Shown: positions 37,376 to 46,675 of the stretch, piece by piece
How positions within the stretch are numbered: the stretch's first letter is position 1
Layout: every line of letters starts with the position of its first letter
Assembly: GCF_900155685.1 (NCBI RefSeq)
Contig: NZ_LT732548.1
Span: 3,034,887-3,098,886 of the forward strand
Source: Paenibacillus bouchesdurhonensis
GTDB taxonomy: Bacteria; Bacillota; Bacilli; Paenibacillales; Paenibacillaceae
Reading direction: 5' to 3'
Length of the DNA: 64,000 bases
Program-made: the position numbers and the translations under genes
The notes under the pieces: model-generated
Told to the model about the DNA's origin: nothing
The model's input: the letters and a program-made list of their open reading frames with translations, nothing else
The model's database searches: none

Positions 37376-38530
37376 ATGAGAGGATCGCTTTTGAACATCG
37401 TTTTCTCACTGTTAGTTCTATCCATGATGACCGGATGCTGGTCCAAAGTGGAGCTGGATGAACGTGTTTTTGTTAACGGATTATATGTGGACGTAGGTAA
37501 AACCCCTGGAACCGTGGCCGTGACTATCAGCACCCCTCTCTCGAATCGGCTTCAATCCGGTCAGGAAAGCGGGGGCGGAAGCAGCAGCGAAAAGCCCTAT
37601 TCCCTGCTCACCCAGCAATCAACAAGCATCGGCAAGGCCCTTGAGACGATTCATAAGGATCTCTCCCGCCAGCTCAGTCTGTCAGAGATAAAAATTATTA
37701 TGATCAGCCAAGAATACGGTAAACAAGGAATCTCCGATCTCCTGGAATGGATCAAAAGAGAGCCTGATGTCCCAATAGGAGCCTATATATTAGTGACATC
37801 CGGAGATTTACAAGAGACGGCACATCTAACGCCGGTATTTGAACAGTTGCCTACTACTGTCCTTCTAAGCTTCGCTTCTCAAAGTTACATGCTGAACACA
37901 ACCATTCGAGACTGTATCGTTTCGGAAACGGCAGGGTTAGGGTTTGCTGTTACCCAATTGAAAAACGGTACGATCATTTCGGCTGCGGACACTGACAAAA
38001 AAGAAGTCTGGGCAGGGATACAGGGCGCTGCTTTGTTTCAGGGGGACAAGCTAAAAGGAGCACTGCCCTATGAAGAAGCCAAAATTATAGCTTGGGCTAA
38101 AGGAAATCTTAGGTTTCCTATTTACTCTGTTCAATGGGACGGGACTCGAGGCAATGCCGATGTGAAATTCACTTACACGAACGGACGAACCTCCGTCAAG
38201 ATGACCAATGAGGAGCCGATCTTCACGGTTCACCTAAAGGGAAGAGCCAGCATCATAGCTAAGAATGATCCCTTAAACCGTCCAATCAAGGACATCAGCG
38301 GAATCATTATGGATCGGTTAAATCAAAAAATCTCAGCTGACTTTAACAATAGTATAAAGGCAACTCAAAAGGCTGGTGCTGACGTTCTTCAGCTTGGATT
38401 TCTATTGGAGTGGAACTACCCTCTTTTTTGGAACAAGGTAAAGGATAAATGGCCGGACTACTACAGCCATCATGCCAAAATTAATGTGGTCACGAACTTT
38501 ACCTTCGATGATTTTGGCAAAGAATATTGA
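37376..38530 (+). CDS. Spore germination lipoprotein, GerC family (C subunit)
   Basis: 384 aa. The lipobox is MMTGC (Cys about residue 21), followed by WSKVELDERVFVNGLYVD, the typical GerAC start. The C-terminal Ger(x)C domain spans about 215-375. It is anchored on the outer face of the spore inner membrane as part of the germinant receptor. It starts 3 bp after the A gene, inside an operon with the order A-C-B. Confidence 0.92.
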   Translation: MRGSLLNIVFSLLVLSMMTGCWSKVELDERVFVNGLYVDVGKTPGTVAVTISTPLSNRLQSGQESGGGSSSEKPYSLLTQQSTSIGKALETIHKDLSRQLSLSEIKIIMISQEYGKQGISDLLEWIKREPDVPIGAYILVTSGDLQETAHLTPVFEQLPTTVLLSFASQSYMLNTTIRDCIVSETAGLGFAVTQLKNGTIISAADTDKKEVWAGIQGAALFQGDKLKGALPYEEAKIIAWAKGNLRFPIYSVQWDGTRGNADVKFTYTNGRTSVKMTNEEPIFTVHLKGRASIIAKNDPLNRPIKDISGIIMDRLNQKISADFNNSIKATQKAGADVLQLGFLLEWNYPLFWNKVKDKWPDYYSHHAKINVVTNFTFDDFGKEY

Positions 38531-38547
38531 TCTAAAGGAGAGAAAAA

Positions 38548-39654
38548 ATGACTTCAAACAACTGGCGGTTGGCTAGATTTGCATTTGTCTACTTCAACTC
38601 ACAAGCCTCCATTTTTCTAATTCCTTCTCTGCTAGCATCCTCTAATTATCAAGGGATTGCTGGTATCGTGTTCGGATCTCTCCTGAGCCTGATCGTTTTA
38701 AGTGCAGTCGTATATGTTGGGAAATTGCAGCCTTCCGCTTCTTGGGTAGAATTCGGCAAACAAATCATGGGCAAAGGACTCCATAGCCTCATGATTTTTT
38801 TACTGCTGGTGTGGTGCGTGTATTATGCTTCCTACGATATTCAAAACTTTGTTTTGTTTTTCGGTACGAATTATTTAAAGGGCACACCGCCCTGGTTTAT
38901 TCAGATAATTATTGCTCTAGTGGTCATCTATGTCGTCAGTCGAGGAGTAAAGACTATTGTGTATATGTCTGATGGGCTTTTTCTAATCATCTTTTGCTCG
39001 ACCTTGTTTATGTTTTTCTTTTTTGCGCAAAAAGCCAACTTTCAGATGCTGCCTGCTTTAGTGCACTACTTTGATTTCTCTACCTTTTTCAAAAACACTT
39101 TGGCGACATTCTCTGTAGTTACGGAGTGGGTTGTTTTCCTCTTTCTTTTCCCCGAATTTCAATGTGGAAAGGGAACCTTCCAGAAGCTGGCGGTTGCATC
39201 AGTAGGGAATTGCCTCATCGTTATGGTGGGCTGGATCTTCACTTTGCTAAACTTTAGTCCTCATTATGCTAAACAGATTCAATATCCTTTCCTCGAAATC
39301 ATTCGAAGTATGATCAACGAGGGACTGTTGGAAAATTCAGCCCCTTTTATTATCGGGGTTTGGACAGCCTCTATGTTCATTCATTGCGCTTTCCTGATTT
39401 ATGTGGCAACAAAATGCCTGACCTATTTAACGAAGGGTAAGAGCGAAGCTGTGATAATCCCGACTTTAGTTGTAATAGCAGTTGCGATCGCGCTTTATTA
39501 CGCCTATCATTTATCAGCTTATCAGAAGCATTACTTTTCTTTTGCTGTGGTGCTGATCTGGATGTTGATTGAGTGTATACCTTTGTATTATGCGATTGTA
39601 GCCATGATTAGGTTCCGGAAAAGGCCCCTTCATAGAAAGGAAACGAGTCAATAG
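38548..39654 (+). CDS. Spore germination permease-like protein, GerB family (B subunit)
   Basis: 368 aa with about ten membrane helices, belonging to the APC-like endospore germination permease family. Recognisable segments are VVYVGKLQPSASWVEFGKQIMGK and VVTEWVVFLFLFPEFQCGKG. This subunit is thought to bind the germinant. It follows the C subunit by 17 bp with a AAAGGAG site. It completes the operon; no D gene is seen. Confidence 0.92.
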   Translation: MTSNNWRLARFAFVYFNSQASIFLIPSLLASSNYQGIAGIVFGSLLSLIVLSAVVYVGKLQPSASWVEFGKQIMGKGLHSLMIFLLLVWCVYYASYDIQNFVLFFGTNYLKGTPPWFIQIIIALVVIYVVSRGVKTIVYMSDGLFLIIFCSTLFMFFFFAQKANFQMLPALVHYFDFSTFFKNTLATFSVVTEWVVFLFLFPEFQCGKGTFQKLAVASVGNCLIVMVGWIFTLLNFSPHYAKQIQYPFLEIIRSMINEGLLENSAPFIIGVWTASMFIHCAFLIYVATKCLTYLTKGKSEAVIIPTLVVIAVAIALYYAYHLSAYQKHYFSFAVVLIWMLIECIPLYYAIVAMIRFRKRPLHRKETSQ

Positions 39655-40027
39655 GAGGACTGCCCCATAAAGCTCTACCTTGCGGAACTGAACATCGCTA
39701 TTCAATGAAATATCGCATTGCTGTTTATATTTTGTGTTCAAAGACGTTCTCGTTTATTTATGTATAATGACATCCCTTGTTTTTCAAAAATACAAAAGTC
39801 TCTCAAAACGCCATAAACCACCCTAATATCCACGATAAACAATCAATGTATCCCTGCATTGATGATGGCAATTTCTACGTTAATGAAAGCTTTAAACCGC
39901 TTTAAAACACGTATTTCAAACCCATCTCCCATATGTTATCATCACTTTAGCCTTGTAGCACGAAAGAATGTAGATTTAACCATCCTTTTATAACCTGGAT
40001 TCAATTAAAATGACAAGGAAGATCGTG
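39655..40027. other. Intergenic region before the MATE gene
   Basis: About 370 bp. A TATAAT at 39763-39768 could be a -10, but no -35 of good quality pairs with it. The rest shows no ORF with a ribosome site and no strong hairpin. Confidence 0.4.
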
Positions 40028-41398
40028 ATGAATAACAACATGAATTACCGATTTGCTAATGAGGGAATTCCAAAACTAATTCTCTCGCTTGCTGCGCCAG
40101 CCGTCGCCGCGCAGGTCATCAATGCACTATACAATATAGTTGATCGAATGTTTATTGGAAGGATGCCGGAGACAGGAACTCTCGCCTTGTCTGGCATCGG
40201 CGTTGGATTCCCGCTGATTATGGTGATTTCAGCCTTTGCTGCGCTTATTGGATTTGGCGGAGCGCCTCTCGCCTCTATTCACATGGGAGAAGGGAATCCA
40301 AAAAAAGCGGAAGAAATGATGGGCAATTGTTTTGTTATGCTTCTGATCGTTTCAGTTGTGCTGACCCTATCTATTCTCATATTCAAAACACCGTTATTGA
40401 CTCTATTCGGAGCTAGTCCGGAAACTTTGCCGTTTGCTGACGATTATATGGGAATATATTTAATAGGAACGGTCATGGTGCTTCTAACGGTTGGCTTAAA
40501 TCAATTTATTGCCGCCCAGGGATTTGCAAAAACGGCAATGATGACGATATGTGTAGGGGCAGCCGTAAATACGATCCTTGATCCTATTTTAATTTTCGGG
40601 ATGGATATGGGCGTCAAGGGCGCGGCACTTGCTACAGTGATATCACAGACCATCTCAGCGGTATGGGTCTTATGGTTTCTCACTTCGAAACGAGCCCATC
40701 TGCGTCTGCGAATCAACTACATGCGCATCAACCCCAAAATTGCTGTAAGTGTACTTACTTTGGGACTTTCCCCGTTTATAATGCAATCGACGGAGAGTCT
40801 TATTCAAATTGTATTCAACACTTCCCTTGCGAGATATGGCGGAGACCTGTACGTTGCCGCTATGGGAATCATGAGCAGTCTCATGCAAATCTTCACCCTG
40901 CTCTTGCAAAGTTTTGCACAAGGGGCACAGCCGATTATCGGATATAATTTCGGTTCCGGCAATTATAAGCGGGTTAAATCTACTATATTGTTTTGCAGCA
41001 TTTTTTGCGCTGCTTTTGGGTTAGCTATGTGGAGTATCGCTATCTTTCTACCTCAGCTTCCCGCTATGGTCTTTACGAATAATCCCGAGTTGATCACACT
41101 AACAGCTAAGCTTATGAAAATATTTTTTCTCGGCACATGCATTTACGGCCTTCAATTAGCATTTCAGCAAATTTTTCTTGCCTTGGGACAAGCCAAGGTT
41201 TCTATTTTTATCGCCATCTTGCGTAAAATAATTTTACTTATTCCGTTGGTATACGTACTTCCAGCTTACATTTACCCCAAAACGGATGCCGTTATTATGG
41301 CTGAACCGATTGCAGATGTCTTAGCGGCTTTAACTTGCTGCGGTTTATTTGGATTAACTATCAAACGGCTTCTAGGAGAAAATAATTGTAGCACCTGA
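40028..41398 (+). CDS. MATE-family efflux transporter
   Basis: 456 aa from ATG 40028, behind AAGGAAG; a longer start at 40010 overlaps that site. It has twelve membrane helices in two halves of six. Typical features are NALYNIVDRMFIGRMPETG in helix 1-2, VGAAVNTILDPILIFGMDMG, and GAQPIIGYNFGSGNYKRV in the second half. The DinF/MepA-like branch of MATE exports cationic drugs using Na+ or H+. Single gene; no adjacent regulator. Confidence 0.9.
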   Translation: MNNNMNYRFANEGIPKLILSLAAPAVAAQVINALYNIVDRMFIGRMPETGTLALSGIGVGFPLIMVISAFAALIGFGGAPLASIHMGEGNPKKAEEMMGNCFVMLLIVSVVLTLSILIFKTPLLTLFGASPETLPFADDYMGIYLIGTVMVLLTVGLNQFIAAQGFAKTAMMTICVGAAVNTILDPILIFGMDMGVKGAALATVISQTISAVWVLWFLTSKRAHLRLRINYMRINPKIAVSVLTLGLSPFIMQSTESLIQIVFNTSLARYGGDLYVAAMGIMSSLMQIFTLLLQSFAQGAQPIIGYNFGSGNYKRVKSTILFCSIFCAAFGLAMWSIAIFLPQLPAMVFTNNPELITLTAKLMKIFFLGTCIYGLQLAFQQIFLALGQAKVSIFIAILRKIILLIPLVYVLPAYIYPKTDAVIMAEPIADVLAALTCCGLFGLTIKRLLGENNCST

Positions 41399-41607
41399 AC
41401 GGCTAATGCCAGAGGCAAGTGCGGCAGCCTGCATTGTTCCTTTTTGAAACGAGTCGTCCGCTATCCGGAACTCCATCGCTCTCCAGTACTGTGATGGATT
41501 GTCAGAGCAAGTCTTATTATACTTGCTTATCCGCGGATGATTAGATAATATGCAAATATTATGGGTCACATTAGAACGGGATTGTTTATTAACGAGGGAG
41601 GATGCAT

Positions 41608-42999
41608 ATGGGTTATTTAACATCGAATCAGGCCGATCAAATCTTGCAAGATCATCGCCATTATTTCCGCACTGGTCAGACGCGAAGTGTTCAATTCCGT
41701 CTGGAACAGTTGAAGAAATTGTCAGATGCGATCCGACGCCATGAGCAAAATTTGCTGTCTGCCTTATATAAAGATCTGCGCAAAAATGAGTTTGAAGCTT
41801 ATACAACGGAAATTGGATATGTGCAGAGCAGTATCCGTCATACTATGAAACACTTGCGGCAATGGGCAAAGCCGAAAAAAGTAAGAACCCCCTTCTATCA
41901 TGTCGGTTCCAAAAGCTATATGTATAAGGAACCCTACGGAACCGTCTTGATTATCGGTCCGTTCAATTATCCGTTCCAATTGTTGATTGAGCCGCTCATA
42001 GGGGCGATTGCAGCAGGAAATTGCGCCGTCTTAAAGCCCTCCGAGAATACCCCTACCGTGGCAGCCGCCGTGAAGCTGCTCATTCAGGAAGCGTTCAATG
42101 AGGAATATATTCGCGTGATTGAAGGTGAACGAGAAACGACCTCGTCTTTAATACACGCTCCATTCGACTATATCTTTTTTACCGGAAGCGTGCCTGTGGG
42201 TAGAATCGTCATGGAGGCAGCTGCCCAAAACCTTATCCCCGTCACGCTTGAGCTTGGAGGCAAAAGCCCAGTCATTGTAGACCGAACCGCGGATATCGAT
42301 GCAGCTGCCAAACGAATTATATGGGGAAAGATGATTAACACGGGCCAAACCTGCATAGCTCCCGATTATGTACTCGCTCACTCGGAGATTAAAGATGAAT
42401 TAATCGCAAAGATGAAAACAGCTATCACATCCTTTTACGGATCGGATGCAAGACAGAGCAGCGATTACGGCCGCATCGTGAATGAGCGGCAATTCGATCG
42501 GTTGGCTGCGATTCTAGATAAAGATCGAGCTAATGTGCTTATCGGCGGCAATGCATGCAGGGAAGATCGATATATCGAGCCCACTCTTCTTAATACGTCT
42601 TCCTGGTCGGATGCGGCGATGCAAGATGAAATCTTTGGCCCGATCTTACCTATTATGGGGTTCCAACAACTAGAGGATGCGATTCAGATGATTATTTCCC
42701 GCCCCAAACCGCTAGGCCTATATTTATTTACAAATGATAGACGTGTCGAAAATGAAGTTCTTACCCGCCTCTCCTTCGGAGGCGGCTGCATCAATGACAC
42801 CATTACACATGTGGCCAATCCTCATCTGCCGTTTGGAGGAGTTGGGGAGGCAGGCATTGGCGCTTACCATGGAAAGTACAGCTTTGACCTGTTCTCCCAC
42901 ACCAAAAGCATTATGAAAAAGAGTACAAAGTTCGACATGAACATCTTGTTTCCGCCTTACGGCGACAACGTGAAATGGATCCGAAAATTATTGCGTTAA
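41608..42999 (+). CDS. Aldehyde dehydrogenase, class-3-like (NAD(P)-dependent)
   Basis: 463 aa from ATG 41608 (GGAGG 6 bp upstream; an ATG at 41602 is inside the site). Catalytic residues are visible: the general-base Glu in TLELGGKSP and the nucleophile Cys in NTGQTCIAPDY; the nucleotide-binding FTGS is present. The C-terminal NPHLPFGGVGEAGIGAYHG is conserved. It resembles B. subtilis YwdH and animal fatty-aldehyde dehydrogenases. The class-3 group oxidises long-chain or aromatic aldehydes. The last 4 bp overlap the end of the convergent GNAT gene. Confidence 0.92.
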   Translation: MGYLTSNQADQILQDHRHYFRTGQTRSVQFRLEQLKKLSDAIRRHEQNLLSALYKDLRKNEFEAYTTEIGYVQSSIRHTMKHLRQWAKPKKVRTPFYHVGSKSYMYKEPYGTVLIIGPFNYPFQLLIEPLIGAIAAGNCAVLKPSENTPTVAAAVKLLIQEAFNEEYIRVIEGERETTSSLIHAPFDYIFFTGSVPVGRIVMEAAAQNLIPVTLELGGKSPVIVDRTADIDAAAKRIIWGKMINTGQTCIAPDYVLAHSEIKDELIAKMKTAITSFYGSDARQSSDYGRIVNERQFDRLAAILDKDRANVLIGGNACREDRYIEPTLLNTSSWSDAAMQDEIFGPILPIMGFQQLEDAIQMIISRPKPLGLYLFTNDRRVENEVLTRLSFGGGCINDTITHVANPHLPFGGVGEAGIGAYHGKYSFDLFSHTKSIMKKSTKFDMNILFPPYGDNVKWIRKLLR

Positions 43000-43493
43000 A
43001 TTTCTTTCTCCATGACGTAATCATCCATAACAAAACCATTTCCGATGTCTGCTGCTTGGGTTCGGACGGTCTTAAACCCTTTTTTCTCATACACCGCGAT
43101 TGTGGAAGTGTTATGCCGGTTTACCGTTAGCCAGATGGCAGCTAAATTACGGTTGCGGCAAATATCGACCAGAAGTTCCATCGCCTGACTGGCATAGCCC
43201 TTACCACGGTGTTCTTGTTGAATATAAAATTTGCTTAGAAACAGCTTGCCTTCTTCTGGTTTCACACCCAAATAACCAACAGGATTATCCTGGATGGTCA
43301 TAAAATAATATTCATAATCCTGATTCGTCATTTGATCCGTCAACGCCGGAACTGATTGAAACTTCTCGATCATATAATCGATTTGTTCATTGGAAATGAT
43401 AGTGATAAAATATTCGTGCCAAATCTCTGAAGCCAAATGTGCCAATGAGGCAATCTCTTTCTCGGTATCGATTTTCATTAGAGACAGCTGCAT
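42996..43493 (-). CDS. GNAT-family N-acetyltransferase
   Basis: 165 aa. The acetyl-CoA pyrophosphate-binding motif is QQEHRGKGYASQAM (about 93-106); downstream LTVNRHNTSTIAVYEKKGFK is the usual family C-terminal segment. It starts behind GGGAGG. Substrate unknown; such genes often modify small amines or ribosomal and other proteins. Tail-to-tail overlap of 4 bp with the ALDH gene. Confidence 0.88.
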   Translation of the reverse strand: MQLSLMKIDTEKEIASLAHLASEIWHEYFITIISNEQIDYMIEKFQSVPALTDQMTNQDYEYYFMTIQDNPVGYLGVKPEEGKLFLSKFYIQQEHRGKGYASQAMELLVDICRNRNLAAIWLTVNRHNTSTIAVYEKKGFKTVRTQAADIGNGFVMDDYVMEKEI

Positions 43494-43604
43494 ATAAAAT
43501 TTCCTCCCAACTTCATTTTATACTAACGATCCGAGAGGTTACTAAGCTTACGCCAAAACAGTATCGTGAAGCTTACGGTGTCAAATAAAAAAATGTCATT
43601 TCCA

Positions 43605-44630
43605 TTATTTAATGATCTGGACCTCAGGTTCTGGAATGAACCCGTATTTCTTGGATATCGCTTCAGACACGATCGCTTGCAGTTGAAGAATATTTTCCGC
43701 CGTGGCATTATTTACATTGATCAACATATTGCCATGGTGAGAAGAAATCATAGCACCCCCGCACGCTGTCCCTTTCAATTGCAGTTGATCGACTAACGCG
43801 CCAATGGACTTCCCGATATCATAATTATTTTTAAAATAGGAACCGCATGAATGATTGACAAAATGCTTGTTTTGGGATCGATACTCTTCGATCTCTTGGA
43901 TGAATACTGGCGTTTCAGGCTGCGTAAGTCTCTTCATTTCCCCCGAGAAAAACGCATGAAATTGCATTAAATTTGATTTATTGTCTTCCATGAGCATATA
44001 TTTTTCCAAAACCGATTCGATCTCTAGCTTGCTCAGCAAGGGATGGCCTTCTACAGATATATCCGCACCGACAATAATCCAGGGGTTATTCTGAAATATA
44101 GATTGTTTATAACCATACTTGCATTCTTCAACGGGTATACACTTGATCTCTAAGCTCGGTTCAGCCATATCCAAATAATATACCCTGGAGATAACATCGC
44201 CTATTTGCCCCTGGTAATACTTGGCATTCATGTAAATGCCGGCGCCAAAACTACCCGGCAACAAATGCGTGAATTGAAAGTCTGTACTGTGAATTAACTC
44301 TCCTGCAAGAGCTAACATCGACATCGGAATCCCAGCCGACACAAACCACTCGTGGTCTTTAACCTCGAATTGCAATAGTTCTTTTAATGAGATATACATC
44401 GTATTTACGTTTGGACGGTCAGAAAATAAAATATTACTTCCAATTCCAAAAATCGTATACTCTAAACGCTGTTGATTACAATATCGCAGTAGTGCAACTA
44501 ACTCTGCAACAGTACGTGGGCTGGCAAAATACTCCGCATTTCCTCCTATAGCATATGAGCAGTGGTTGGCTAATTTCTCTTGCTTCCTGATGAATTGTTC
44601 GAGTTGACGTGCCTCTTTATGTGAAATCAA
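43605..44630 (-). CDS. MurB-like UDP-N-acetylenolpyruvoylglucosamine reductase (isolated paralogue)
   Basis: 341 aa from a TTG at 44630 (AAGGTG upstream). Family features: FAD-binding GIGSNILFSD, the PGSxGA loop (LPGSFGAGIYMNAKYY), the catalytic Ser in SCGSYFKN, and the catalytic Glu in PEPEVQIIK near the end. It reduces the enolpyruvyl ether in peptidoglycan precursor synthesis. It sits outside any mur or division cluster, is longer than typical MurB (about 300), and has unusual changes (SCGSYFKNN for AGSxFKNP; MISSHHGNMLINV). It may be a second copy with a specialised role, for example in sporulation or secondary metabolism. Fold assignment is firm; physiological role is not. Confidence 0.82.
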   Translation of the reverse strand: MISHKEARQLEQFIRKQEKLANHCSYAIGGNAEYFASPRTVAELVALLRYCNQQRLEYTIFGIGSNILFSDRPNVNTMYISLKELLQFEVKDHEWFVSAGIPMSMLALAGELIHSTDFQFTHLLPGSFGAGIYMNAKYYQGQIGDVISRVYYLDMAEPSLEIKCIPVEECKYGYKQSIFQNNPWIIVGADISVEGHPLLSKLEIESVLEKYMLMEDNKSNLMQFHAFFSGEMKRLTQPETPVFIQEIEEYRSQNKHFVNHSCGSYFKNNYDIGKSIGALVDQLQLKGTACGGAMISSHHGNMLINVNNATAENILQLQAIVSEAISKKYGFIPEPEVQIIK

Positions 44631-44779
44631 TCGTGGTCACCTTTCTATCCCTTATATTCATTCAGTAATTATTTTATCATATGAAGCTGACACCTAAAAA
44701 ATCAATACCGAAATCGCCTTCACCTGCTCTTAAGGCAAACCACTTCTTCCAAATCACAGGGTCGTTTCTCTGTCCAATT

Positions 44780-45724
44780 CTAATCAGAAGTCGCAACTTG
44801 TTCAGCCAGCTTATGACTGTCGATCACTCGACTTGCATTGATCATGCAATGATCTGGACGATCCAAACAATGCAGGAAATCATCAACTGCACCTGTAAAT
44901 CCACGGCGATACAGGACACTGTCCCAGCTGCCGAACGTCTCCTTCTGTGAAAGTGCCCCATGCTCCATATACGTAGCTTCATCCAAATTGAGGACAGTTG
45001 CCGACCTTCCGCCCCCATGCAGCTCGATTTTCTCCAGGTCGGTTCCTGCTTGCCGCACCATATCGTACGTACTGTACACGGTATCACTGAGCCGTACCGC
45101 CCCGGTTCCATGCAGCAGCCTGTCTGCGTTGTCCTTGCGGATATAATGATGAAGTAGTTCAAAATCGTGATCCGCCATCCATATTAACAGGTCAAGCATG
45201 TGAATCAAATCATCGTAGACGGTCTCCTTCGCAGGGCGCTGATGGAGCCCTGTCCGATGCTTGACCACTGTCACTGATTCGCAGCCCCGGCCTCCCCCCA
45301 TCCACTCCCGGGCTTTCCGATACAGCGGAGCGTATCTACGATTAAATCCAACGGCCAGCAACAGTCCTTGAGCTTCGGCAAAGGCAGTCATCTCATTGGA
45401 CTCCCGCAAGTTATAGGACAATGGTTTGTCCACATAGACAGACAACCCTCGTTCAAGGCACTGCATAACGATATCAAAATGAGCCTCAGTTGCTGTGTGA
45501 ATAAAAACCGCATCAAGCTCCCATGACAGCAATTCTTTCATATCCGTTGTCCCTCGTTCAATTCGGTACAGATTTTGCATTTCCGCCACCGATCCTGCAG
45601 ATCGGTTCATCAACCCAGCAATTTCCACATCGGGATGGGATGACAACAGAGGCATGTATACTTTTCGCGCGATACCGCCGAGCCCTATGATGGCAGCACG
45701 GGTTCGTCTGCTCACATTGTCCAT
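44780..45724 (-). CDS. Gfo/Idh/MocA-family oxidoreductase
   Basis: 314 aa. The N-terminal Rossmann fold shows AAIIGLGGIARKVYMPLL. The Lys-Pro motif is VDKPLS, where Asp replaces the usual Glu of EKP; the Lys is retained. The C-terminal beta-sheet domain follows, with DDLIHMLDLLIWM near the usual catalytic His region. It probably oxidises or reduces a sugar or inositol derivative with NAD(P). It is the second gene after a Dabb protein on the same strand (33 bp gap), so the two are likely co-transcribed. Substrate unknown. Confidence 0.87.
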   Translation of the reverse strand: MDNVSRRTRAAIIGLGGIARKVYMPLLSSHPDVEIAGLMNRSAGSVAEMQNLYRIERGTTDMKELLSWELDAVFIHTATEAHFDIVMQCLERGLSVYVDKPLSYNLRESNEMTAFAEAQGLLLAVGFNRRYAPLYRKAREWMGGGRGCESVTVVKHRTGLHQRPAKETVYDDLIHMLDLLIWMADHDFELLHHYIRKDNADRLLHGTGAVRLSDTVYSTYDMVRQAGTDLEKIELHGGGRSATVLNLDEATYMEHGALSQKETFGSWDSVLYRRGFTGAVDDFLHCLDRPDHCMINASRVIDSHKLAEQVATSD

Positions 45725-45757
45725 CGATGAATTTCACCTCTCACACAGCTTTGGTTT

Positions 45758-46060
45758 TTACTTATAAATAACCAGATCAATCTCTTGAAAGCGGCTCACT
45801 TTTGTATTCCAACGCTCCTCAACATATTTGACATGTACCGGATGGTTATTGTAAGTGTCGTAAGCGCTCTGATCAGCAAATACCATGGAGAATCCATAAT
45901 CAAATTCATTCTTCTCACTTACCTGGCGAAACACCTCGAATTGTTCAACACCAGGTATTGCAGACAGTTCCTCCCTACTTATTTGTAAAAAAGCTTCTGT
46001 CTCCGGGTTATCTTTGCCAGAATGCAATGAGAATGTCACCATGTGTTTAATGGAACTCAT
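45758..46060 (-). CDS. Dabb-domain (stress-responsive alpha/beta barrel) protein
   Basis: 100 aa. The dimeric A/B-barrel shows at the start as IKHMVTFSLHSG and later as FDYGFSMVFADQSAYDTYNNHPVHVKYV, which is the Dabb signature. Members degrade or bind small aromatic or polyketide-like molecules; many have no known function. It leads a two-gene unit with the Gfo/Idh oxidoreductase and has its own AGGAGG ribosome site. Confidence 0.85.
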   Translation of the reverse strand: MSSIKHMVTFSLHSGKDNPETEAFLQISREELSAIPGVEQFEVFRQVSEKNEFDYGFSMVFADQSAYDTYNNHPVHVKYVEERWNTKVSRFQEIDLVIYK

Positions 46061-46123
46061 TCAATTTCCTCCTTTATCCCCCTCGATTCTGAGGTTTCGC
46101 TTAGTCAATTAAATAATAAACTA

Positions 46124-46580
46124 CTAGAAACCTGATGTATACTGCTTAGGGACAGTCATTTCCTTCTTTAGACTTGCCGCTGCTTCAAGTGTCCAGTAAG
46201 GATTCCTCAGCATCCCTCTTCCGATTGCTACAAGATCTGCATCTTCATTGCCGATGACTGCATTGGCCAGAATAGGATCTTCGAGCCTGCCAACGGCGAT
46301 AACTGGAACATTCAATGAAGTCTTAATTTCTCTAGCCAAGGGAACTTGGTAAGCCGCATGTGTTCCTGGCTTTCCGAATGCGGCCATCGGGTTCCACATC
46401 GGTCATTTCAATCATAATAAACCCGGCTCCACCAATCGCTCGGCTAACATAATGAAGATAATGCCAGTCGGTAGCTATCCCATCTTTATTCTCGACTGAA
46501 TATTGACACATCGGCGGCATAACGACACGATTTTTTAATTCCAAACCTTTTATTTGATATGAGCTAAATAAATGGTTCAT
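46124..46580 (-). pseudogene. Old Yellow Enzyme (YqjM/NamA-type) remnant with internal deletion
   Basis: The N-terminal 75 residues (LFSSYQIKGLELKNRVVMPP, with MCQYS and GFIMIEMTDVEPDGRI) are typical of NADH:flavin/OYE enzymes. A C-terminal piece in another frame (YQVPLAREIKTSLNVPVIAV through LVAIGRGMLRNPYWT) is the end of the same enzyme. YqjM is about 338 residues, so roughly 180 central residues are missing and the frames do not match. The ribosome site AAGGAG and the start at 46580 are intact. Non-functional. Confidence 0.85.
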
Positions 46581-46621
46581 GAAAAACACTCCTTTTCATT
46601 AGATGAGCCTATCCACACACC

Positions 46622-46650
46622 AAAAAAAGCGCCCGAAAAACGGGCGCTGC
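46622..46650 (-). terminator. Terminator of the lpd-lplA operon
   Basis: AGCGCCCG-TTTTT-CGGGCGCT on the minus strand (46628-46648) followed by a run of T. It lies 28 bp beyond the lplA stop and just before the decayed OYE gene. Confidence 0.88.
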
Positions 46651-46675
46651 ACCAGATGCTTTCATATTGAGTTTA

